A stretch of 64,000 nucleotides of DNA from Alteromonas sp. ASW11-130 (GTDB lineage: Bacteria > Pseudomonadota > Gammaproteobacteria > Enterobacterales > Alteromonadaceae): contig NZ_JAPFRE010000027.1 in NCBI RefSeq assembly GCF_026183735.1, positions 327,703 to 391,702 on the forward strand, written 5' to 3'. Both the position numbers and the translations under genes were made by a program. Below, piece after piece: positions 49,048-57,584 of the stretch. Each line of letters opens with the position of its first letter. Position 1 is the first letter of the stretch. The notes below the pieces were generated by a model. The model was not told the origin of the DNA. It saw only the letters and a list, made by a program, of their open reading frames with translations, and made no database searches.

Positions 49048-50058
49048 ATGATGCAATCACTTATTCAAAACTTACTGCTAAAATGCGAACCCGAAACCAG
49101 CCATAATTTGGCAATGAAATGGCTTCATCGCACACAGCACACACCATTAAAAAAACTTTACTCTCATAAAGCAGTAGATAAACCGACTACCGTTGCTGGA
49201 ATTAAATTCAGCAATCCTGTAGGACTTGCCGCGGGGTTAGATAAAAATGGAGAATGCATAGACGCATTTGCTGCGATGGGGTTTGGCTTTATCGAAGTAG
49301 GTACAGTGACGCCTCGACCTCAAGCTGGCAATCCTAAACCAAGATTATTCAGGATCCCAGAAAAGCAAGCCATCATTAATCGTATGGGATTTAACAACAA
49401 AGGTGTTGATTATTTGGTAGAGCAAGTCAAGCGTGCTCAGTATAAAGGCGTTATTGGCATTAATATTGGGAAAAATAAAGATACACCGGAGGAAGATGCT
49501 TTAAACGATTACCTAATGTGTCTTAACAAGGTTTATCCCTACGCAAGCTACATTACTGTTAATATTTCATCACCTAACACGCCTGGCTTACGCAATCTGC
49601 AACATGGCGAAGCGCTTGCGCATCTGCTGAATGGCCTAAAGCAAGCGCAAGAAAAGCTATGTCAAACCCATAGCAAATACGTACCTATTTTTGTCAAGAT
49701 TGCTCCCGATCTGTCCGACACGGAAATCGCCGATTTTGCTCATGCATTGATTGACGCGAAAATGGATGGAGTGATTGCAACGAATACCACGCTGGAGCGT
49801 AAACCTGTAGAAGGACTGCAAAATGCTGATGAGGCTGGGGGGTTAAGTGGTCAAGTGCTAGACGATAAAAGTTACCATGTGACTAAACAATTAGCCGCAA
49901 ACCTTGACAGAGCGTTACCTATTATCAGTGTGGGTGGGATACACTCTGAGACAACAGCAAAACAGCGACTAGACGCGGGCGCTTCATTAGTTCAAGTGTA
50001 CTCAGCGTTTATATACCAAGGTCCAGAATTAATCAGACGCATCACAAAGTCACTTTAA
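49048..50058 (+). CDS. pyrD: Dihydroorotate dehydrogenase (quinone)
   Basis: Oxidises dihydroorotate to orotate in pyrimidine biosynthesis, passing electrons to membrane quinone. The 336-residue protein is class 2: an N-terminal amphipathic helical extension (about 1-40) that contacts the membrane, then a flavin barrel with [58 protein letters not shown] (catalytic Ser) and VKIAPDLSD. The C-terminus shows SVGGIHS and [12 protein letters not shown] for FMN phosphate binding. Two consecutive ATG codons (49048, 49051) can start it. There is no purine-rich ribosome-binding site, and a terminator hairpin ends 7 bases upstream. rlmKL follows 11 bases later. Confidence 0.95.
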   Translation: MMQSLIQNLLLKCEPETSHNLAMKWLHRTQHTPLKKLYSHKAVDKPTTVAGIKFSNPVGLAAGLDKNGECIDAFAAMGFGFIEVGTVTPRPQAGNPKPRLFRIPEKQAIINRMGFNNKGVDYLVEQVKRAQYKGVIGINIGKNKDTPEEDALNDYLMCLNKVYPYASYITVNISSPNTPGLRNLQHGEALAHLLNGLKQAQEKLCQTHSKYVPIFVKIAPDLSDTEIADFAHALIDAKMDGVIATNTTLERKPVEGLQNADEAGGLSGQVLDDKSYHVTKQLAANLDRALPIISVGGIHSETTAKQRLDAGASLVQVYSAFIYQGPELIRRITKSL

Positions 50059-50069
50059 CTAAGAGAATT

Positions 50070-52166
50070 ATGAATTCAATATTACTTACGACCAGCAAGG
50101 GTTTAGATGAGCTGTTAGCTGAAGAGGTTAAAACACTGGTACCTGATGCACAGATTAAGTCTGCACCAGGTCAAATTAGTTTTTCAGGTACATTGGAGCA
50201 AGCCTATAACCTTTGCCTTTGGTCAAGATTGGCTAACCGCGTCGTATGGGTACTTGCCGAAAGTAAATTCAATGATGCCGAAGATCTTTATAATGTCGCT
50301 AAAGCGATTGACTGGTCGGAGAATCTTAATCCAAATCAAACGCTTAGCGTCGCTTTTCATGGTACTAACCGAGCTATTAAAAATACTCAGTTCGGCGCGG
50401 TTAAAATTAAAGATGCTATAGTTGATCAATTTGTAGAAGACTGTGGGATACGCCCCTCGGTGCAAAAATTCAAACCTGATTTGCCTATTTTTGCACGATG
50501 TAGACGCGACACGATAACGATTGGAATAGATTTAAGTGGTAGCAGCTTGCACCAACGAGCTTATCGACAGTCTACCGGTGAGGCTCCGCTAAAAGAGCAC
50601 GTAGCGTGCGCCATTTTGATGCGCTCAGGTTGGAGCAAAGATCCTGCGCAACCCCTCGTCGACCCAATGTGTGGTTCTGGCACACTGGCGATAGAAGCTG
50701 CCTATATCCAACGGAATATTGCCCCAGGTATAAAACGTGAATATTGGGGATTTAGTCGGTGGAAAGCGCATGATGAGTCGCTGTGGGAACAGCTGGTCAA
50801 TGCTGCCGTGAACGTTCAAAAAACTGGGTTGAACAATATTTTTGCAGCTGACATTGATCAAACACTGGTTTCAATTGCGCGAAAAAATGCAGACAACGCA
50901 GGTGTTTTCACGGATATACAATTTGCCCATTCAAATGCAACTACTTTTTGCCCGCCAGTGAAAACCACAGGATTTCTGGTTAGCAACCCCCCTTACGGAG
51001 AAAGGTTAGGGGAATTGACAGAACTAATTTCCTTATTTACTGCGTGGGGTCAACATCTAAAAACTGCATGGCAGGGGTGGAAAGTATCGCTACTGAGCAG
51101 CAACCGTGATTTACTAAGGTTATTAAAGCTCAAGTCCAGCAAAGACTATGCAATAAATAACGGAAAACTTGAGTGCCGTTTAGTCAATTACAATTTAGAT
51201 GAAGACAATTGTCAGCAGTATAACGAAGGTAGTAACAATCACGAGTTTGCCAATCGTTTGCAAAAAAATCTCAAAAGACTAAACAAGTGGATTAAGTCAC
51301 AGGATACCGACTGCTACCGAATTTATGATGCGGACTTACCCGATTACAATGTAGCGATTGACCGTTACGGCGATGCTTTGGTTATCCAGGAATATTCACC
51401 TCCAAAAACCGTTTCCGAAGAAAAAGCGAAACGTCGCCTACAGGAAGTGTTAATGCATGCACCAGCGGTGTGCGGTGTGCCTGGCAAAGATGTGTATTTG
51501 AAGGTACGCGAGAAACAAAAAGGCTCTCAACAATACAATAAGCTTTCGCAAAAAGGCGATAAGCGGGTAGTTCACGAAAATGGTGCGGAGTTTTTAGTTA
51601 ACCTAACAGACTACCTTGACACAGGTTTGTTTCTGGATCATCGAGAAACCAGACAAATTGTTAAGAACAAATCTGCCAATAAAGATGTATTGAATTTATT
51701 TTCTTATACCGGTTCAGTGTCCGTTTTCGCCGCTTTAGGTAAAGCCCGTTCCGTTACCACAGTTGATATGTCCAATACCTATCTTGAATGGGCTAAAGAA
51801 AACTTTAAACAAAATAATTTGCGCGGCCCATATGCTTTTGTGCAAGCAGATTGTGTTAGCTGGCTTACAGATCATAACGCGCAGTATGACTTAATCTTTA
51901 TTGATCCGCCTTCATTTTCAAATTCAAAGCGAATGAACACTACATGGGACGTGCAACGTGATCATGTTAACCTAATTGCGAGTGCAAAGAAGTGCTTACG
52001 TGAAGGTGGCGAAATTATATTTTCAAATAATCGACGTGGTTTCAAGCTTGCAAAAGACGAAGTAGAGGCGCTCGGATTACACATTAACGACATATCGAAA
52101 CAAACTATTCCTACCGATTTTGCGCGGCATAGTAATATTCATCAATGTTGGATTTTGTCATGTTAA
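50070..52166 (+). CDS. rlmKL: Bifunctional 23S rRNA methyltransferase RlmKL (m2G2445 and m7G2069)
   Basis: Modifies two guanosines of helix 74 of 23S rRNA. The 698-residue protein holds a THUMP domain (about 45-155), the RlmL methyltransferase (about 160-380; DPMCGSGTLAIEAA SAM loop, SNPPYGERLGE catalytic motif) and the RlmK methyltransferase (about 400-698; FLDHRETRQIV, NLFSYTGSVSVFAALG, DLIFIDPPSFSNSKRM). The fusion is the arrangement normal for gammaproteobacteria. It lies 11 bases after pyrD, and its last codons overlap the start of the glutaredoxin-like gene. The run rlmKL-glutaredoxin-uup is tightly packed. Confidence 0.95.
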   Translation: MNSILLTTSKGLDELLAEEVKTLVPDAQIKSAPGQISFSGTLEQAYNLCLWSRLANRVVWVLAESKFNDAEDLYNVAKAIDWSENLNPNQTLSVAFHGTNRAIKNTQFGAVKIKDAIVDQFVEDCGIRPSVQKFKPDLPIFARCRRDTITIGIDLSGSSLHQRAYRQSTGEAPLKEHVACAILMRSGWSKDPAQPLVDPMCGSGTLAIEAAYIQRNIAPGIKREYWGFSRWKAHDESLWEQLVNAAVNVQKTGLNNIFAADIDQTLVSIARKNADNAGVFTDIQFAHSNATTFCPPVKTTGFLVSNPPYGERLGELTELISLFTAWGQHLKTAWQGWKVSLLSSNRDLLRLLKLKSSKDYAINNGKLECRLVNYNLDEDNCQQYNEGSNNHEFANRLQKNLKRLNKWIKSQDTDCYRIYDADLPDYNVAIDRYGDALVIQEYSPPKTVSEEKAKRRLQEVLMHAPAVCGVPGKDVYLKVREKQKGSQQYNKLSQKGDKRVVHENGAEFLVNLTDYLDTGLFLDHRETRQIVKNKSANKDVLNLFSYTGSVSVFAALGKARSVTTVDMSNTYLEWAKENFKQNNLRGPYAFVQADCVSWLTDHNAQYDLIFIDPPSFSNSKRMNTTWDVQRDHVNLIASAKKCLREGGEIIFSNNRRGFKLAKDEVEALGLHINDISKQTIPTDFARHSNIHQCWILSC

Positions 52167-52390
52167 GGCTTGTTCTATACACTGGCCCAGATTGTCATCT
52201 TTGTAATGACGCGCTGGATGTAATAGCCCAGCTCAAACAACCAGTCATGGTTGAAAAAGTTAACATCCGTGATAGTACTGAACTTTATCATTTATACGGA
52301 GCGCGTATCCCGGTTGTAAAACGAAAAGACACAGGCGCAGAACTTGGCTGGCCATTCAATGTAGATTCACTCGAGCAGTATATAAAATGA
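52160..52390 (+). CDS. Glutaredoxin-like protein (DUF836 family)
   Basis: A 76-residue single-domain thioredoxin fold. The redox motif is CHLC (Cys12 and Cys15 counting from the ATG at 52160) after LYTGPDC, the cis-Pro loop is ARIPVVKR, and the C-terminal GWPFNVDSLEQYI matches the DUF836 family. A longer reading from 52145 would add five residues; the shorter form starts with a beta-strand as usual. It overlaps the rlmKL end and shares its stop codon with the uup start (ATGA), so it should be co-translated with both. The substrate is unknown. Confidence 0.88.
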   Translation: MLRLVLYTGPDCHLCNDALDVIAQLKQPVMVEKVNIRDSTELYHLYGARIPVVKRKDTGAELGWPFNVDSLEQYIK

Positions 52391-54327
52391 GTTTAATTCA
52401 GCTAAAAAATATTTCATTAATGTTTGGTAGTCCGCCATTGCTTAACAACATAGATCTTGTCGTTCAACCCAAAGAAAGGCTTTGTCTTGTGGGGAGAAAT
52501 GGCAGCGGAAAATCTACCCTGTTAAAAGTTATAGCTGGGGAGATTAATGCAGACGATGGGCAAAGAATAATTGACAATGACACCATTATTGCAAGATTAG
52601 AGCAGGATCCCCCACAAACGAATGATATAACTATTTTTGATTATGTTGCAGAAGGATTGGCTGAGTTAGGTGAAACCATAAAATCCTATTTTCATCAAAC
52701 CCAGGTAGTTACCGAGGATCCATCAGAAGTTAACTTGATTCGTCTCCAAAATTTACAGGAACAGTTAGAAACACAGGATGCCTGGCAATTTGAACAGAAG
52801 ATAGAACAAACTCTTTCACAGCTACAATTACAGCCAGACACAAAGCTAACCGAACTATCTGGAGGCTGGAGGAGAAAAGCTGCACTTGCTCGAACGCTAG
52901 TTCGCTCACCGGATATATTGTTATTGGATGAACCCACCAACCACTTGGATATTTCCATGATAGAGTGGTTGGAGAAGTCTCTTGCTACCTACAACGGGGC
53001 CATTATCTTTATCAGTCATGACCGTTCTTTTATAAGGCGTATGGCCACACGAATAATCGATTTAGATAGAGGAACCTTAAACAGTTACCCAGGCAACTAC
53101 GCCGCTTACCTTGACAAAAAACAGCAAGATCTCGAAGTAGAAGCCGCCCAAAATGCCGAATTTGACAAAAAGTTAGCTCAGGAAGAGGTATGGATCCGTC
53201 AAGGTATTAAAGCGCGCCGCACCCGTAATGAAGGTCGAGTCAGAGCACTTAAAAAATTGAGAGAACAACGTAACCAGCGACGAGAGGTTCAAGGTAATGC
53301 AGTTGTATCTCAGTCGGCTTCAGTTCGGTCCGGGAAAACTGTTTTTGAAGCAAAACATCTTAGTTACTCTATTGAAGGTAAGTCACTGGTTGAAGATTTT
53401 AACCTAACCTTATTAAGAGGCGATAAAATTGCGCTGATCGGTCCAAATGGATGTGGGAAAACCACCCTTATCAAACTTTTATTGGGCCAAATACAGCCTG
53501 ATTCAGGTAGTTGTAAACAAGGTGCTAATCTGGAAATTGCGTATTTTGACCAACATAGACAAGGTTTAGATCTGGAAAAATCGGTCATCGATGTGGTTGG
53601 GGATGGTAAACGCGATCTAACCGTTAATGGTCAGCCTAGGCATGTAATCAGCTATCTGCAAGATTATCTCTTTACGCCAGAGCGAGTTAATGCGCCGGTA
53701 AAGTCTTTATCGGGAGGCGAGAAAAACCGTCTGATGCTGGCAAAGCTAATGCTCAAACCAAGCAACGTATTAGTACTGGACGAGCCCACTAACGATCTCG
53801 ATGTTGAAACGTTGGAAATGCTTGAATCATTGCTTTTGAATTATGAAGGCACGGTATTGCTAGTTAGCCACGATAGGGAATTTGTAGATAATGTTGCTGA
53901 TAGCGCATTATTTTTCGCTGGCGAAGGAGAGGTACAAGAGTTTGTTGGTGGATTTACAGATATAGAACAATGGTATAAAGCTAAGGGAATATCAGTTTTT
54001 GACGTTTTCGAGAGAAAATTAATCAAATCGGCTAGCAGTGAAACTAATGCTATCGAAAACAGTCCAAAGCCAGCATCATTAAATAAAAAGCCAAAAAAGC
54101 TTTCCTACAAGGCCCAACGTGAATTAGAAAGCTTACCTTTGGAGATAGAGTCGCTAGAAGAAAAACTGGCAGAATTACAACAAGCAGTTAATCAACCTGA
54201 ATTTTTTAAACAATCAAGTGACGAGACCTCTAAAGCGCTTGCACAGCTAGGCGAGATAGAGAACACCTTAGCAGCGAAATATGCTCGCTGGGATGAATTA
54301 GAAAGTACGCTGGAAGATCAGCAGTAA
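52387..54327 (+). CDS. uup: ABC-F ATPase Uup
   Basis: Soluble ABC-F protein without membrane domains, involved in ribosome function and in suppressing transposon precise excision. The 646-residue chain has two ABC domains with Walker A motifs GRNGSGKST and GPNGCGKTT, signatures LSGGWRRKAALAR and LSGGEKNRLMLAK, and Walker B motifs ILLLDEPTNHLD and VLVLDEPTNDLD. A linker rich in Arg and Lys (about 255-305) lies between them, and the C-terminal coiled coil of Uup (about 565-645), which binds DNA in E. coli, is present. The ATG overlaps the stop codon of the glutaredoxin-like gene. Confidence 0.94.
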   Translation: MSLIQLKNISLMFGSPPLLNNIDLVVQPKERLCLVGRNGSGKSTLLKVIAGEINADDGQRIIDNDTIIARLEQDPPQTNDITIFDYVAEGLAELGETIKSYFHQTQVVTEDPSEVNLIRLQNLQEQLETQDAWQFEQKIEQTLSQLQLQPDTKLTELSGGWRRKAALARTLVRSPDILLLDEPTNHLDISMIEWLEKSLATYNGAIIFISHDRSFIRRMATRIIDLDRGTLNSYPGNYAAYLDKKQQDLEVEAAQNAEFDKKLAQEEVWIRQGIKARRTRNEGRVRALKKLREQRNQRREVQGNAVVSQSASVRSGKTVFEAKHLSYSIEGKSLVEDFNLTLLRGDKIALIGPNGCGKTTLIKLLLGQIQPDSGSCKQGANLEIAYFDQHRQGLDLEKSVIDVVGDGKRDLTVNGQPRHVISYLQDYLFTPERVNAPVKSLSGGEKNRLMLAKLMLKPSNVLVLDEPTNDLDVETLEMLESLLLNYEGTVLLVSHDREFVDNVADSALFFAGEGEVQEFVGGFTDIEQWYKAKGISVFDVFERKLIKSASSETNAIENSPKPASLNKKPKKLSYKAQRELESLPLEIESLEEKLAELQQAVNQPEFFKQSSDETSKALAQLGEIENTLAAKYARWDELESTLEDQQ

Positions 54328-54339
54328 ATAGGATAATCC

Positions 54340-56034
54340 ATGAAAATAAAGCCAATTGCAGCCGCATTGTTAACCTTAACCAGCTTAAGTTCCATTGCTG
54401 CAACATATTCAATAACACCATTACCTGTTTCAGATAAAGCGAAAAGTACATTCGCAAATTCCATCGACAACAGTGGTACCATGTTGGTTACTACGAGTAA
54501 TGAATACAACCCACCGATAGATATAGAGCGTCTGGAACAAACTAACTTTTTCACAGCCAATGAATCTACCATAGAAAGCGAAGAAGATATCAAAAATGGC
54601 ATCTTTAGTGATGTTGATTACACTCTCATCGTTTTTTATTTAACCAGCCAAAATGCTTTTACTTTAAAAAAGCAAAATATTGCTCAGTATAATAGCTATA
54701 GCACTGACTTAGTTGAGGCTAACCTCATACCAGGCTTCGATAACTATGTTGAAAAATTTCAAAATTATAGTAAATCGGTCAACACTATTGCGCGCGATAG
54801 TGTTGAGGGTAATTTTATAGTTGGTTATTCGCAATCTCCTTTCGAGGATATTGAGTATACGGACGAAAGTGGTGAAGTTGTTACATACACTGTTAACGAT
54901 ACATATCGCAGAGCATTTGTTCAGGTAGGCTCAGAAACAACGGCACTACTACCAGAAGATACTCTGGCGAATGGAATTTCTGAAGCATACGCTGTAAACA
55001 ATATCTTTCAAGCTGCAGGATACAGTTCAACCCTATTTTCAGATGAAGTTCGCTCCAGTGTAAAAAAGTGCTCAGATGACGAAACACGATCTGACCTCCC
55101 AGAAGAGGTTTGTATCTACAATTTGGTTACCTCTGACACCTATAAAAATAATGCGTCAAAACGCGCTACCATTTGGCAGCTCACAGCAAATGGGGAAGTG
55201 GTAGCACGGGAAACTTTTCCCCTAACATTTGAGCCAGAAAATAATAAGTTTGCTTGGGAAAACCGTATCTTAGATATAAACAATAATGGTATAGCTGTAG
55301 GGTGGTCACATACCGGTGAAGCAGTCAGTATTTTGTATCCTGAAAGCCAAGTTAAATCGTTTATTTTAGAAACTGACGCCACGTATTTTGCAAATGGCGA
55401 GACCAAGTCCTTTTTAACGGACAAGCAAGATATTTCCAGCAGATCTGTAGCGATTAATGACGCAGGGTGGATTACAGGCACTGTTTTTCGGGCGCCGAAT
55501 GAAATAGCCAGAGAGCGTTTCTTTATACATAACATCGAAACAAATGAGACCCATTACCCTGAAGGTTTTTTTGTGAATGCAGGGGTTATACCTCTTTCAA
55601 TAAATAACAATAATGTGGTGGTGGGGAAAGCAGATATAGAAGCTAGTAATGAGCGTAATCGTGAAACCCATGCTTTTATGTACAACATAGACGCTGATAA
55701 TTTTGTTGACTTAAACCAGCTTACTTCTTGCGATACGAATTATACGCTTGTTGAGGCAGTAGATATAAACGACAATAACGAAATTATTGCTAATGCCAGA
55801 ATGCGCGCAAACGATACCTACTTTACAGGTAACGACCTTAAAGATGAAGACGGTAACAAAGTCGCTATCGATAAAATAGTGGCGGTCAAGCTGACTCCTA
55901 TTGAAAATGGTCAGGTTGAGTCTTGTGAAGCAAAAGAAGAGCAAAAGTATGAAAGAGCGGGGGCCAGTAATACGCTCATTTCGTTATTAGGATTAAGTGC
56001 GTTATTTGTTTTACGAAGAAGAAAACCATTTTAG
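54340..56034 (+). CDS. DUF3466 family exported protein with C-terminal sorting-like tail
   Basis: A 564-residue protein with a signal peptide (about 1-21, ending SSIAA) and repeated short blocks of the type INDAGWITGTVFR, INNNNVVVGKAD and INDNNEIIANARM. These resemble the HAF/extracellular repeats of DUF3466 and suggest a beta-propeller. The last 25 residues form a hydrophobic segment and a basic end (LFVLRRRKPF), like a C-terminal protein-sorting signal. No enzyme motif is seen. In vibrios and relatives the same order uup-DUF3466-rmf-fabA is found. It starts 12 bases after uup and is followed by a terminator. The function is unknown. Confidence 0.82.
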   Translation: MKIKPIAAALLTLTSLSSIAATYSITPLPVSDKAKSTFANSIDNSGTMLVTTSNEYNPPIDIERLEQTNFFTANESTIESEEDIKNGIFSDVDYTLIVFYLTSQNAFTLKKQNIAQYNSYSTDLVEANLIPGFDNYVEKFQNYSKSVNTIARDSVEGNFIVGYSQSPFEDIEYTDESGEVVTYTVNDTYRRAFVQVGSETTALLPEDTLANGISEAYAVNNIFQAAGYSSTLFSDEVRSSVKKCSDDETRSDLPEEVCIYNLVTSDTYKNNASKRATIWQLTANGEVVARETFPLTFEPENNKFAWENRILDINNNGIAVGWSHTGEAVSILYPESQVKSFILETDATYFANGETKSFLTDKQDISSRSVAINDAGWITGTVFRAPNEIARERFFIHNIETNETHYPEGFFVNAGVIPLSINNNNVVVGKADIEASNERNRETHAFMYNIDADNFVDLNQLTSCDTNYTLVEAVDINDNNEIIANARMRANDTYFTGNDLKDEDGNKVAIDKIVAVKLTPIENGQVESCEAKEEQKYERAGASNTLISLLGLSALFVLRRRKPF

Positions 56035-56040
56035 AAACAG

Positions 56041-56067
56041 AAAAAACGCCCTCGGGCGTTTTTTTTT
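56041..56067 (+). terminator. Rho-independent terminator after the DUF3466 gene
   Basis: Stem AACGCCC / GGGCGTT with a 2-base loop core, flanked by an A-run and a long T-run, so it could work in both directions. Confidence 0.88.
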
Positions 56068-56303
56068 ACACAAAATTCGCTGCTAACGAAAAATTTATGA
56101 CAAAAAAGTGAAATAAAAAATATGTATAAAATTAACAGCTTACTGTTTGTCAATTAGTCATATCAAAAATCTTTGTTGAACCATTTTGTCTATTGCGCTA
56201 TCTCAGTATTGTGCAAAGCATTTTATCGGCACTAACAGTATGAATTTGGTAAGAGCGCTCGGTAGGTGTTTTTTTGCACGTTAACCAAAAAAGAGGCTTA
56301 TCA

Positions 56304-56480
56304 ATGAAAAGACAAAAAAGAGATAAACTGACTCGCGCCCATGCAAAAGGGTATCAAGCAGGAATAAGCGGTCGTTCTAAGGAAAACTGTCCATTTCAAT
56401 CTAATGATGCGCGATCGCATTGGTTAGGGGGATGGCGAGAAGCTGTAGAGGATCGACATCTTGGTTTGTCAGTTCGGTAA
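56304..56480 (+). CDS. rmf: Ribosome modulation factor
   Basis: Small basic protein that dimerises 70S ribosomes into inactive 100S particles in stationary phase. The 58-residue chain MKRQKRDKLTRAHAKGYQAG...NCPF...WLGGWREA matches Rmf throughout, including the RAHAKGYQAGISGRSKENCP block and the GWREA end. I start at 56304, where AGAGG lies 7 bases upstream; longer frames starting at 56274 add residues foreign to the family. The gene is followed by a terminator shared with the convergent fabA gene. Confidence 0.95.
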   Translation: MKRQKRDKLTRAHAKGYQAGISGRSKENCPFQSNDARSHWLGGWREAVEDRHLGLSVR

Positions 56481-56504
56481 TCATCTCTTTGTGAGGTAGT
56501 AAAG

Positions 56505-56525
56505 AAGCCCCGTTAAGGGGCTTTT
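56505..56525. terminator. Bidirectional terminator between rmf and fabA
   Basis: A 7-bp stem (AAGCCCC / GGGGCTT) with a 5-base loop lies between the convergent genes. T-rich bases follow on the plus strand and also on the minus strand. Confidence 0.75.
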
Positions 56526-56549
56526 ACTTTTTAAGGCCTTAATAAAAAA

Positions 56550-57068
56550 TTAAAAAGAAGAAGTGTCCTGGAATAGTCCTACTTTTAAATCAGAAGCGCT
56601 ATATATTTGGCGACCGTCAACTTCGACGATACCATCTGCCATACCCATAAATAATTTCCGTTTTACGACCCGCTTCATATCAATACGGTAAGTGACTTTC
56701 TTGGCGCTAGGCAATATTTGCCCTGTAAATTTAACTTGGCCAACCCCCAAGGCTCGACCTTTGCCTGGACCGCCGCTCCATCCTAAGAAAAATCCTACGA
56801 GTTGCCACATGGCGTCTAATCCTAAACAGCCTGGCATCACAGGATCGCCAGGGAAGTGGCACGCGAAAAACCATAAGTCTTCAGTAATATCAAACTCAGC
56901 GATGATTTGTCCTTTACCATGTTCTCCACCGTCATCGGTAATACTGACAATTCTGTCCATCATCAGCATATTTGGAGCGGGCAATTGGCTATTGCCGGGG
57001 CCAAACATCTCACCCCGACTACAGGCTAATAAGTCGTCCCGATCAAAACTATTTTTTCTTTCTGTCAT
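56550..57068 (-). CDS. fabA: 3-hydroxydecanoyl-[acyl-carrier-protein] dehydratase/isomerase
   Basis: Dehydrates 3-hydroxydecanoyl-ACP and isomerises the product to the cis-3 form, the committed step of anaerobic-type unsaturated fatty-acid synthesis. The 172-residue hot-dog protein has the catalytic His in [20 protein letters not shown] (with the Asp of GLDAMWQ) and the N-terminal [16 protein letters not shown]. Length equals E. coli FabA. It faces left, convergent with rmf. A palindrome matching FabR operators lies 37 bases upstream of its start codon. Confidence 0.96.
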   Translation of the reverse strand: MTERKNSFDRDDLLACSRGEMFGPGNSQLPAPNMLMMDRIVSITDDGGEHGKGQIIAEFDITEDLWFFACHFPGDPVMPGCLGLDAMWQLVGFFLGWSGGPGKGRALGVGQVKFTGQILPSAKKVTYRIDMKRVVKRKLFMGMADGIVEVDGRQIYSASDLKVGLFQDTSSF

Positions 57069-57105
57069 TACTTAGTATCGCTTCTTTGAAATGAATGGTT
57101 AATTT

Positions 57106-57123
57106 AGCGAACACTTGTACGCT
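57106..57123 (-). promoter_or_regulatory. Probable FabR operator upstream of fabA
   Basis: On the minus strand the site reads AGCGTACA-AG-TGTTCGCT: two 8-base half sites with one mismatch between them, extended by TT and AA on the flanks. It closely resembles the palindromes bound by FabR in E. coli and other gammaproteobacteria at fabA and fabB. Its position 37 bases before the fabA start codon fits repression of transcription. Confidence 0.65.
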
Positions 57124-57209
57124 AAACAACTCCGAACAGTCATTTATTTAACGCTTTTTACCATGTTAAACTTTCCACATTATGACAATACCCTTCGAGC
57201 TGCCTTTTT

Positions 57210-57470
57210 ATGAAAAATGAAAAAAACGAAATTTCCTCTGCAAACGCTGAAAAACAACGCCGTTTCAGAGAGCGCCAAAAACAGGCAGGGAAAAAGATGA
57301 TTCGGGGATATGTCAGCCCTCAAGCCCAAATCTGCTACGATGAAATAAGAGAAAAGACAGGGTGGAGTGACAGTGAAACGTTGTCTAACGCGCTAAGGGT
57401 GTTATTTGCAGCATATAAATGCGGGCAAATTAAACTGCTGAACGAGTGGTTAAAAGATCATAAGCGATGA
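57210..57470 (+). CDS. Small basic protein with ribbon-helix-helix-like C-terminal half
   Basis: An 86-residue protein that I do not assign to a named family. The first 30 residues are charged and probably helical (AEKQRRFRERQKQAGKK). Residues about 30-75 have the pattern of a ribbon-helix-helix DNA-binding unit: a short strand KMIRGYVSP, a helix QICYDEIREKTG and a second helix SDSETLSNALRVLFAAYKCG. It would therefore be a candidate small regulator. It lies between divergent fabA and the photolyase gene 115 bases downstream. No clear ribosome-binding site precedes the ATG. Confidence 0.6.
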   Translation: MKNEKNEISSANAEKQRRFRERQKQAGKKMIRGYVSPQAQICYDEIREKTGWSDSETLSNALRVLFAAYKCGQIKLLNEWLKDHKR

Positions 57471-57584
57471 TACCATTACAGTCTGAGGTCCAAAAGATTC
57501 ATTTAGCGAGTTGCGCTTTTTTTAACCCTTTTGCTCACTTCATACCGTAATAAAGCAGCAGAGAAAGAACAATAGGTTGTTGAT

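Noticed and set aside
56692..57075. 127-codon plus-strand frame opposite fabA
   Set aside because: It is antisense to fabA, rich in Pro, Ser and Lys as expected from the complement of a conserved gene, and has no family resemblance.
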